The notes under the pieces are model-generated. The model saw nothing but the letters and a program-made list of their open reading frames with translations. It was not told where the DNA came from and did no database searches. Positions 55,149 to 64,000 of a stretch of 64,000 bases of DNA are shown here, piece after piece. Position numbers and translations under genes: made by a program. Every line of letters begins with the position of its first letter. Position 1 is the first letter of the stretch. Source of the DNA: Megalobrama amblycephala (taxonomy: Eukaryota > Chordata > Actinopteri > Cypriniformes > Xenocyprididae); NCBI RefSeq assembly GCF_018812025.1, contig NC_063049.1, positions 6,361,513 to 6,425,512 on the forward strand, written 5' to 3'.

Positions 55149-55836
55149 CAAATCAAAGCCCTGTGTCTTGCCAATTTGTGTTCCAAATTTTAAGTTGATA
55201 TCACAAAAATTTAAGTTCCCTTGAGATTTTGTTTAGGCGCTGTACCAAAAATAGCCACCGAGTGTCACCGACATTCTATTGATTTTTTTTTATGCATTCT
55301 TCCGTAACAAATTTATACATTTCTGTCCAAATATCACAAAACAGGCAGATATGAAACCGTGAGACTCTTTCTGACGATATGCGTTTTGTCGAGATTAGAA
55401 AAGGTTTTTAATATAAAGTAGTTAAAATAATTTTGTAATATGAAACCTGACACCGCACACTAGGGGAGGAGCTCGCTAAGACAATTTAATAAGTCAAACA
55501 AAATCTATTTTCTAGTATTTGTCTAAAATATTTACAATATTACTGAAAAAAAATATATATGTATTTAAAGTTTATATTGAAAGTATATATATTTCATGGC
55601 TGTATCTAACCCTCTCGAGTTCAAAGCAATTCAGCAAGCCAATGAAACCTGACTTAAAAAACAATTATCCAATCAAAAGCAAATTGGCACTTGTTGCTAA
55701 TCACATGTCCACCTGCGGTTTGTAAACTGCTGCTGAATGTTTGTCAACATACATAAAAGTAAACCTGCAAGGGCTAAGAGCAACCATTTTATTTTATTTT
55801 ATTTTTTATCGACACTCCACAATTCATGGTCATGAC
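55149..55836. other. AT-rich spacer upstream of a piggyBac relic
   Basis: No recognisable feature; it may include the 5' end of the piggyBac element, whose TTAA end I could not place. Confidence 0.3.
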
Positions 55837-56630
55837 ATGAATCCGAAGAGGCAAAAAAGGACATTTTATACACTTTTAGAAGTTGCAGAAGAGCTTTGCA
55901 AATCTAGTGATGACGAGCGGGATGAGTCCAGTGATGACGAGCCAGACATGCTTTTTCCAGAAACAGATTTTTCAGACACTCTCTAGATCAGTAAGGTCAT
56001 ACATTTATATACAGTCTTTCTTTACTATTATACAGTATGTTAGAGAGCAGTGTGTAAATGTGACAAAATGTGTAATCATGTATTATATTTAGTATCTTGA
56101 AATGCACTGAATTTTTGGTGAGTTTATACATTTTATTTACAGTCATGTAAAGGAGAAAGAGAGAAGCAGTGAGAGAAGAGGCAGAGGCAGTGAGAGAGGA
56201 AGAGGAGGAAGTAGTGAGAGAGGAAGAGACAGAGGGTGAGGAAGACATATCCAATCTGTTTCATCTGTCACTGAAGATAGATGACATACCCAAGATGAGC
56301 CAGATATTTCACCACATGAACCATTGTTTAGACCAGCTCGAACACCTGGGCCTCAAATTATTTCAACAGAATCCTACAGTCCTCTAGAGCTATTTCATTT
56401 GTTCTTTTCATCGTCTGTGTGCCTGAGCATCTGGATACCACTAGGAGATCAAGGCAAGACATATGTCAGAAGAGCTTGTTCTTCTTCATCGCAGTTGTCA
56501 TCTACATGGGTCTGTTAAAGCTACCGGCAGTGAGAGTTATTGGAATGGCTCCAGGTTTATAGTATCAGCTTCCCAACATCAGTCATGTCATGCAGAAAAT
56601 TCCATGCCATCTCTTCAGCACTTCACCTGA
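55837..56630 (+). pseudogene. Second piggyBac-type transposase relic, N-terminal half
   Basis: ATG 55837: MNPKRQKRTFYTLLEVAEEL, CKSSDDERDESSDDEPDM, the acidic N-terminus usual for piggyBac transposases, with a stop at 55984. Then a Glu/Arg repeat (REEAEAVREEEEEVVREEE), DEPDISPHEPLFRPARTPGP, SYSPLELFHLFFSSSV, FFIAVVIYMGLLKLPAVR and FPTSVMSCRKFHAISSALHL in shifting frames. These are the PLELF.LFF, GL..LP and R..F..I...LHLS steps before the catalytic core. The catalytic part is missing: the frame runs into hAT sequence after LHLSGPK. Confidence 0.75.
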
Positions 56631-56639
56631 GTGGTCCAA

Positions 56640-58060
56640 AAGCCTACAACTACTTTATTTCTAGCCTACAAACTGTTTTTCAGAGGAAGCATCCACATCA
56701 TTTGGCCAAAGAACCTAGCTGGCCTGAGATGACTAAGCAACCTAGCACATCTGATCCTGGGCAAGGGGGCCTTGCATCCTCCATGCAAACAGGCAAAGCT
56801 GGAATTTGGACAAAGGACAGCTCAGAGTACAATTAACAAACTAATTATTGACTTTGTAATTGATGATGTTCAGCTGTTCTCATTGGTTGAGTAGCCTTCA
56901 TTTAAAAAACTTGTGGAGGGAATCAGTGGAGGAAAAACTGTGACGTGTATAAAGACGCTTATCCAAAACATTGAGAAGGAATTTGCGGTAATGAAAACCA
57001 GCTTGACAGAAACACTTGTAAATGTGTCAAATGTCTGCACAACAGCAGACTTGTGGACTGCACATAACAGGAGTTTCTTAGGCATGATATGCCACTGGAT
57101 TGAAGAAAACACTCTGGAGCGAAGGTCTGCTGCATTGGCCTGTGCACAAATTAGAGGGCGGCACACTTTTGACGTCCTTGCCACAAAAAAATGTGAAATA
57201 CATGAAGAGTACAAACACAAAGTGAGGGCTACTGTCACCGAATACTTTGTAAAAGCTTTCGGAGAATTTGAAACAACTGAGGACGTAGCTGCAGATGACC
57301 TGAATGATGGAATACAATTTCTAGATATGGATGCAGTTCTTGAAATGCAGGGAGATGAAGAGCATTTTTTTTTCTTCCTCCTCATCAGAGGTGTGCTGCA
57401 CACACCTTAAATCTGATTGCCACGAATGAGGTGGATAAAGCAGTATCAAAAGGCCCTTTTCGGGAAGTTTACCGAAGTGCAATGGGAAAATGTGCTCCTA
57501 TATGGAACAAGGCACATCGGTCAACAGTAGGTGCAGAAGCTGGGCAAGATGTTGTGAACATAGAGTTACTGTGTTACTAGATGAAATTCAGAGTATGAAG
57601 CCATGTCCAAACTGATGATCAGCTGACTGACATCTGTGGAAAAATTGTAGTTTCATATTTGCAGAGCATATTATAAGCATAGTTACAACTACAATGCATT
57701 TTCCTAAATAGATTATATTTTGTTTATTACATTTACTTGAGAAAAAAATGAATTTGTATTCTCTTCCTGTTGAAGAAACATTTCTGTTATGTAAATATTA
57801 TTGTTTCATATTAATAAAGCATTTAGCTACAACATAGTTACAGATATTTTACATTTTAAAAAAAAATAGGTTATAGCAAATATTAGCAGCCATGAAGCAA
57901 AAATGGCAACAACCAAAATGACAAAATTTTGCTTGTTTTGGCTTTCTCCAGAAAAGAGAGAAGATGTGAAAAAAACACTGGTTGAGGAGGCAACATCTTT
58001 GGAATCCAGAGCTCCTTGTGCAGATGAAATGAGCATTAGTCCTGAGAATATGCAAATATT
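56640..58060 (+). pseudogene. BED-finger hAT transposase relic
   Basis: Starts within a BED zinc finger (LQTVFQRKHPHHLAKE), in the same frame as the piggyBac fragment. Then STINKLIIDFVIDDVQLFSL, a TAG in VE*PSFKKLVEGISGGK, and from 56913 an open 165-codon frame: SNVCTTADLWTAHNRSFLGM (catalytic Asp), CHWIEENTLERRSAALACAQ and VLATKKCEIHEEYKHKVRAT. After a shift, CCAHTLNLIATNEVDKAV holds the CxxH motif of hAT enzymes, then YRSAMGKCAPIWNKAHRST. A later piece at 57903-58060 (CLFWLSPEKREDVKKTLVEE) fits the C-terminal half. Stops and deletions make it inactive. Confidence 0.8.
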
Positions 58061-58099
58061 TTACACTTTGGACCAAATACTTAATAAATTATTTTTATA

Positions 58100-60500
58100 A
58101 TATTTCTTCTTATAATATTACATTGCTTTCATATTGTGGTACTCGGATTACGTTACTGAATACTTTTTTTAATGAAGTAATTTGTAACTGTAATGGATTA
58201 CATTTTTAAAGTAACCCTCCCAAGCCTGGTTATTTCTGGAAAAAGAAATCAGATTCAGCCACAGACGTGACACTTATCTTTCTAATATTCTTAGAAGTAC
58301 TATACCTTATTGGGACCCATGTGTGTCTGTCTTGTTGAATGGGGATGAAGGTCTAGTTTTCTGGTGGTTGAATGATTTCTAAAGTGTTCTCCAATCTTGG
58401 GGTAAGCTGAAGAGCAATAGGCAATGGGGCCTTGAAAGCAGCTGGGGTAGGTGGTAAACGAGACCTAGTGGTGGTTCAAAGCATGTAAAGAATTCACCCA
58501 TAAGACCCAAATGATAAAATGTCAAAAAAGTAATAATACAATTGAGACTCTTTTTTTTGATAATTTTCTCAAATTTGTTTCAGTGGCTGTATATATAATC
58601 AACGCAAAGTATTGCGTGTGGAGATATTTAACATGATGTGAACAATGTCACTAAGATATGATGTGGAAATAGATGATATATAACATGAACTTTGTCAAAG
58701 ATTTTTGTATTGCATAACAGAAACATACATGCATATACATAGAGGATGATGCTGTTTTCCAAACATCCAAAAAGAAAGGAACAAAAAAGGAAATGAGTAT
58801 ACATAGGGGGATACAATAAATCAATAAAAGAAAAGGTATCAGGAATTCTATACAATCATTTTGCTTTTTTATTCCTCATATCTTTAAAGAGTCTCAAAAT
58901 AGTGTGTTAGTTGAGTTCGCTTTTAAATAATATGATGTTAGGTTTATTTTTTGCACAATTTTGTTTGTGTATATATGACATTTTCCAAATAAACCCGAAT
59001 GTTGTCATTAATAAAGAAATCAAGTTATAATAACTTGACAAAGGTGTGTTTAACTTACTCATTTGGCAGCAAAAATCTGTTTAATTAATATTTTAAGTGC
59101 TATGAGCTCAAAACTTTAATTTATTTAAATTATTCACTATGTCTAAATGATTGGTCGTGCTTGAAATTCTGCTTTGACAACCGCACTGATTGGTCGATAT
59201 AAGTTTTTTTTTTTTTCCTCCATGCTGCTGAATTTGATGACGCAGCAGCAGGCCAGTGTACAGTGGCAGAACCATCTGAGACTGAGAAGAAAGACTAAAG
59301 TTAAATTGGTAAGTAGAGATTTAAATGATCATATAAATTTGTGTTATTTGCTTTACACATTTTATTCTAATGTTATTTTCCCGTTTTACTCCGGCAGCGG
59401 CACAAGTACACTGGTGGTAAAACAGGCGGGAATAGAGTCGTAGTGAAAGACTCAATACAGCAACGTTACGCTGGTAGGTTAATGGTAAATTTTGCTTGGT
59501 TGCCTTTAACAGGTTTATTTTTAAAGTATTTTCTAGTTGTAAACACACTTGAGTTTCTAACTTTTTTTTTTTTTTTTTTTTTTTTTAAAGTGAGCTTATA
59601 CTGTTAAAAATGAGCTTGTGATTTTGTCCGTGTCTTTTAAAAATGTGAGCTCACTGTTAAAAATAGGAGCTTACTGTTTTGTTTGTCTTAAAAATGTGAC
59701 TTAAAAATATGAGCTTACTGTTATGAGCAATGTTTCCATTAAGTAAATGTAGTATAAACCTAATAAAGTGGTTGTTGTGAAAAACAGTACTTGTTTTAAT
59801 GATTTAAAGATCAATTCCCCATTACTCAAATTAACTGAGGGAATCACATTCCTCAAATCATTTGAGTTTAGTCTGTTTGGCTTTTTAAGTTATCAGTACT
59901 TAAATTTAATTAGTTAATTAAAGTTAATTCAATGAAGAGACCACATTAGGTTACCACATTAACTTGAGTTGTCAGTTTCCCCATTACTCAAATGAATTGA
60001 GGGAATCACTTTACTCTAATCATTTGAGTAGTCTCAACTTATTAGGGTTTACAGGTTTTCTTACAAACTGTTACTCTTATACAATAAGAATATATATTCT
60101 TATTAGGTAAGGTAATCTTAATTTTTGTTAAAGTCCCTGTGAGTCGGAAGTTGCAAATGTCTTTTCTCCAGTGTTGTGACGTATTTCCAAGTGAAACGGA
60201 ATATTGAATAGAGGGCAGAGTTTTACTTTAGCGCTCCTCCTCCTCCACTCTAGCATCTTTCACTCATTGCAGACTAACGGTTGGAGGGGAGTGGTTTAAG
60301 CATTTTCAACCCAAGCCGTCAAACTGACATCATCAGAGAAGGAACGCCAGACTGGAAGTAACTTTTCAGATTTTGATTAAAGATTACCGCGACAAACTAT
60401 TTTTTTCTGTGTATTAACTTGCACAGATTAATTGTTCATCTCAAGACTAGTAATATGCACTAACAAAGTAAATAGGGTCGATTTTTTATTTCATGACGAC
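58100..60500. other. Spacer with repeat fragments
   Basis: At 58137-58227 lies a GTTACTGAATAC...AAAGTAACCCTCCCAAGCCTG block, one end of a common fish hAT-type repeat. A T24 run lies at 59563. GAGCTTACTGTTAAAAAT units recur at 59590-59725. At 59270-59330 a short exon-like frame ends at GTAAGT but matches nothing I know. Confidence 0.35.
59814..60030. repeat. Two direct copies of a 60-bp block, 159 bp apart
   Basis: CCCCATTACTCAAATTAACT and TGAGGGAATCAC...AATCATTTGAGT near 59817-59870 are repeated with few changes near 59976-60030. It is probably part of a larger AT-rich repeat. Confidence 0.55.
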
Positions 60501-61227
60501 CAGGGGCACGTTCAAGCTCGAACCAGTGCACAACGTTTTCCTACGGTTTCCGGGTTGAACGACATGTTTCCTGGAAACAGTGTGCAACAGGTTTGAGATA
60601 CGTTTTCTCGTTTGGTTGGTGTGTCAAAAATGTCAGCCCAATCAGCAACAACATGTATATAAACCATGCGGTATTAAAGAGACAGCTTGCACAATGGGTA
60701 TGAATGTAACATAAAAGTACTATATGTATTTATATATTTTGCTATTGTATTTTGGAGTGACACTTTCATATTCTCCTCTGATTATATAATGGTAAATATT
60801 ACAATATCACAGCACAACAATAGTGATCATCAATAATGATAAGCCTAATACTCACAATAAAAAAGGTCATATAGATCATAACACGGAACATCCTTCACCT
60901 GAAATGTTTGTCTTTTCATCATGAAATGTGAGGCAAATGTTGGATCACAATAATTAGGAACAACAGCTTCCACAAATCCCTTCATTCGATTGGGATGTTC
61001 TCTTTTATTCTGGAAGGCAAGGGCAGTGACTGTAATATTGAGTGTATTTTGAAGTATTAAACACGTATTTATACCGACTTCATCAGGCTCCAAAAATCTT
61101 CAAAAAGAACACAAAGAATGGCCTTCTCAGCTGCCATAGTTGCAACTCTTGCGTCATCAGAACGGGGTGTTCAACGCACCACCGTTTGCGTTTAAAAAAC
61201 GTTTTGTCGGGGCTGAACGCAGCCCTG
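60501..61227. mobile_element. DNA transposon, CAGGG(G/C).GCGTTCA ends
   Basis: The left end CAGGGGCACGTTCAAGC and right end GGGCTGAACGCAGCCCTG are imperfect inverted repeats, followed inward by AACGTTTTCC and AAAAACGTTTTG. The element contains a PIF/Harbinger-like N-terminal coding fragment on the minus strand. No clear target duplication (ATGACGAC before, AATGCATA after). Confidence 0.55.
60862..61131 (-). pseudogene. PIF/Harbinger-like transposase N-terminal fragment
   Basis: On the minus strand an ATG at 61131 opens MAAEKAILCVLFEDFWSLMK, then stops at about 61065 close to a GTATAA that may be a donor. A second block at 61030-60890 reads TALAFQNKREHPNRMKGFVE, AVVPNYCDPTFASHFMMKRQ. The pattern NR.KGF.E.VVP.Y.D..F..HF...R.TF is what I recall from fish Harbinger-like transposases ahead of the DDE domain, which is absent here. 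It is a deletion derivative. Confidence 0.5.
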
Positions 61228-61382
61228 AATGCATAGATTTTGTCATGCAGCAGCCGATCTATGCGGCGCTGCATGGAGTCGAACAAATCTATCGACAGTT
61301 TGAAATTGGCCACTGATTTGTAACGCCCATTTTGGTTTTGCATGTGCACTTCTCAGTAGTCTAACTGATGCTTCCTCATTAA

Positions 61383-62045
61383 GCCGAGTTCAGACTGCAC
61401 GATTTTCAAAGTAGTCGGGTCACTGATCTTTTCACACTGCATGACTATCTTGGCCAGCATTCAGTCGCTGCTGTGTTCACACTGCACGATGGATCGGCGA
61501 CAGAGGGTTTCACACTGCATGACTTCACAATAGGAAGAATCGCCGACAACTCTGTCTGGCACGCAAACTACGTTTCGCAACCAAACCACGGGAAATGTGA
61601 CAAGGAAACAACGCGATATCACGCGTGCAAGACCGGAGTTCTCATGTGAGACTGGGATTATTATTAGAAATGGTAGCCCGCAAGAAGCTTGCAATACGAA
61701 TTGCCTGTGCGCTGATTTGCAGCGAAAACAAGAAAAAGAAAAGAAGAATATGGAGGAGGAAATGGTTGGGGAGACGCGAGGAACAAGGATTGTGTGTTCT
61801 GCAACGAGAGTGGTCTGTAACTCCTCCCCGAACTCCCCGCTGCTCTGTATCTTGCTCTCTCATTGGTTGTCGGTCATCGCCGATGTAGTTTTCAGTCAGA
61901 ACACTTTTCGCACAGCTGGATTTTGAATCGCCGACAGGTCCAGATATTTAGCATGCCAAATATCTCACGGGCGTCGGCGATTCTCTCAGATCGCGTCTTT
62001 GCTCATTCACACTGCGTGAACGAGCACCGATTTGCCTGAGTGTTG
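61383..62045. repeat. MITE rich in TTCACACTGC / GATCGGCGA motifs
   Basis: Starts GCCGAGTTCAGACTGCACGA and ends GTGTTGGGCC. TTCACACTGCATGACT-like motifs are repeated at 61430-61530 and a CACACTGCGTGAACGAGC motif lies near the right end. It resembles the GTTCAGACTACACAAT MITE at 22323 and 27107. No coding function; frames through it are shadows. Confidence 0.45.
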
Positions 62046-62232
62046 GGCCATTGAGTGAAGCTGACTGCTGTAGCCTATATATCCAACTTAGGCGTGGAGT
62101 CTTCCTTCACTTTTAATTTTGTAGATACTGTTTGAATGATAGCTTGGTAAATTGTTGGCAATCAAACATTCAATATTGCTACTTTCCATTTCTATTAAGA
62201 TACCTGGTACATCAGCACAGTGGTAGTAGTTC

Positions 62233-62374
62233 TACGAAGTCCCGGACATGACATGCAGGAAAAAAATGGTAGGCTAATTCGTGCACATGATTTACTAATT
62301 TGAGGGAACGAAATAGTAAATCGTGCGCACGATTTATTTATTTTTTTCTTGCATGTCATGTGCGGGGCTCCGTA
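62233..62374. repeat. Palindromic MITE, copy 2
   Basis: TACGAAGTCCCGGACATGAC plus ATGCAGGAAAAAAA, mirrored by TTCTTGCATGTCATG and GGGGCTCCGTA. It is 142 bp against 182 bp for copy 1; the missing 40 bp are in the central palindrome. Confidence 0.8.
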
Positions 62375-62814
62375 CAGTTCAAACTAATATCACGTAACAT
62401 TCACATAATTTATGTCTCGATCATGATTGGTTGATATACTGAGGGAGGCTAGCCTCCCCTGCGAACTCTTCTAACTTCTGAATGTAAAACACTCAGTGAT
62501 TGGCTAATGATTGACAGTGATTGGCTAATGTTCTTGTTAAATTTAACTCTCGTTTCATCCCTTAGGCTAATAAATACAATTTTTTATTAATTTTTTTTTT
62601 ATGCATTATGATGAATTATTCAAAGATATTTAACCTTGTCATTGTGCTTTTTCTCTGTGTATATAATCTCATACTATGATGTATGCAATAACCCATGATA
62701 TCATATATGTAATTGTAAGTTCTGCAAGAAAAAAAAAACGTAAACACATAAGCACGGTAAATAAGTGCTGCACTGCGTCGACTGCACGGGAGACTGACAT
62801 AGAAGAAAAGAAAT
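62375..62814. other. Spacer
   Basis: AGTGATTGGCTAATG occurs twice in tandem at about 62494-62530. Otherwise nothing recognised. Confidence 0.35.
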
Positions 62815-62985
62815 TATTGAATAAAGTCATTATTTTTGTTTTGCTGTGTATTGCTGTCTATTTTTAGTACAAATACCTCAGATTTTATCAAAAATATCTT
62901 AATTTTTGTTCTGAAGATGAACGAAGGTCTTACGGGTGTGGAACAACATGAGGGTGAGTACTTAATGAAAGAAATTTCATTTTTG
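62815..62985. repeat. Lone terminal repeat of the AGGGTTAG TTAA family
   Basis: TTGAATAAAGTCATTATTTT, TCAAAAATATCTTAATTTT, GAAGATGAACGAAGGTCTTA and CATGAGGGTGAGTA.TTAATG match the inner-to-outer order of the 29546-32604 terminal repeat. It breaks off before the GGGTGAACTAACCCT end. Confidence 0.7.
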
Positions 62986-63359
62986 ACAGCAAAGTAATGA
63001 GAATTTGGTTTTGCAATCTGATGAAACTAAACTAAATACAATATGTGCATATATATATAAAGTAGGACAAACATTGGACAAAAGTAGATTTTTTTGCAGA
63101 AGTGCTCTTTATTCATTTTGCACAAAACAGAATATAGGCTATATTGCTCAAACTGTATCAAAATGTACAGGGAATACAAACACTGAACTCTATGCAAACC
63201 AGCAATGTGAAACTGAATATATTTTGTCTCACAGTGTGTGAACCAGGGCATCACCCATTACAGCACCACTTAGAGCAGTAAATGCATAATTACTGTGGCA
63301 AACACCATGGTAAAAAAGGCCTATATCTGTAGGTAAAAGTCAATAAATAAATGTTTTAT

Positions 63360-63778
63360 TAGGGATGCACCGAAATGAAAATTCTTGGCCAAAACCAAAA
63401 ACCGAAAAAGAGGAAACCAAGGCCGAAAACCGGAAACCGAAAGAAATTATGCCAATTGTTAGTACCATTGCATTTATGGCTATGACTGTGTACTAACTTT
63501 ACTAAAATCAAGGCATTGCAATTGCATAAATTAATATTAAAGTTTCAAAGAATAAATCAATTGTAAATTATGCAAATATTTATTTAGCACATTGCAATGC
63601 TTTAGTGCTGCGATTAAAGGAATAACGTCTGCTACAGATGCATCAGGGGAGCTGATCTCGCGGTTTCTGTTTGCGTCATCACAACATTTCGGCCGTATTG
63701 TTTCAGTGATAAAAGTCTTTCGACCGAAAATGCACTTTTGGGTCAATTTTCGGTGGCCGAATATTCGGTGCATCCATA
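63360..63778. mobile_element. Non-autonomous hAT element, TAGGGATGCACCGAA ends
   Basis: 419 bp; left TAGGGATGCACCGAAATG, right GAATATTCGGTGCATCCATA, inverted repeats with one mismatch near the tip. The presumed 8-bp duplication matches at six of eight bases (TGTTTTAT and GTTTTTAT). ACCGAAA/TTTCGG motifs recur near both ends. Confidence 0.75.
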
Positions 63779-64000
63779 GTTTTTATGATTATCCTATATT
63801 TTATGTATGTTTTTTTCTCCAAAATGTTTCCTAATTGTTCATGAATTGAAATGTTTAAAGTTAAATTAACAAAATATGTGCATGAACATGATTCTAATTC
63901 AAATCAGTATTTCTCATGAACAAAAAAGGGACCAAATTCTCTAAATTTTAGCCTTCCCTGCTATGTACAGAAGCCTCTGATGGCACGTTTTGCTCAAACT
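63779..64000. other. AT-rich window end
   Basis: No feature recognised in the last 222 bases. Confidence 0.3.

Noticed and set aside
59174..59443. Exon-like frame with GTAAGT donor
   Set aside because: The translation (TQQQASVQWQNHLRLRRK) matches no family I know and no partner exon is visible.
61597..61926. 109-codon frame in the MITE at 61383-62045
   Set aside because: Lies across repetitive TTCACACTGC motifs with no recognisable domain.
1..64000. CRISPR arrays, rRNA or intact tRNA genes
   Set aside because: No regularly spaced repeats with unique spacers and no cloverleaf-capable sequence with both A and B boxes were found; the genome is eukaryotic.

Overview
The window reads as a gene-free, transposon-packed stretch of a teleost fish genome, most likely a cyprinid (zebrafish/carp group). 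The reasons are the repeat families seen: TTAA-flanked elements opening AGGGTTAGTTCACCC or AGGTGCCC, hAT elements with TAGGGTGAC or TAGTGATG ends, THAP/ISL2EU, piggyBac, Penelope-like, LINE and Tc1-like remnants, a Gmr1-type Ty3/gypsy element, and many spliced reading frames with GT..AG introns. I find no intact host gene. All family names come from recall of typical motifs; no database search was run.

Region 1-16.1 kb holds two damaged copies of one spliced teleost multicopy family, which I assign from memory to the DUF6729-type proteins. Copy A (1-3036) carries only the 3' exons and is broken by a putative solo LTR (233-1697) and by a Tc1-like fragment (3037-4144). Copy B (4384 to about 16100) has tandemly duplicated first exons, then a 5.14-kb Gmr1-like retrotransposon (6183-11322) inserted in a splice donor, then the remaining exons up to a polyA signal. 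Conserved D, D, E positions and a WHF motif suggest the family is itself a DDE-type transposase.

Region 16-29.5 kb holds non-autonomous DNA elements: a 1.06-kb element with TGGCTACGTTTACATG ends, a hAT with an 8-bp target duplication, and a small MITE split by a 4.4-kb LTR-type insertion. A decayed THAP plus DDE (ISL2EU-like) transposase follows.

Region 29.5-47.8 kb has a 3.06-kb TTAA-flanked element with long terminal repeats, two HECT-like fragments, a LINE 3' end, a piggyBac transposase relic, a second unclassified transposase-like relic, a 121-bp tandem repeat, another TTAA element, and a Penelope-like GIY-YIG relic split by a hAT.

Region 47.8-64 kb contains a three-level nest (hAT in hAT in TTAA element, 51969-54515), a piggyBac relic fused to a hAT/BED relic (55837-58060), palindromic MITE pairs, a PIF/Harbinger-like N-terminal fragment, and a terminal hAT at 63360-63778.

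The pieces do not cooperate as a pathway. What the window records is insertion order, and several insertions can be dated relative to each other from target-site duplications and internal empty-site comparisons.
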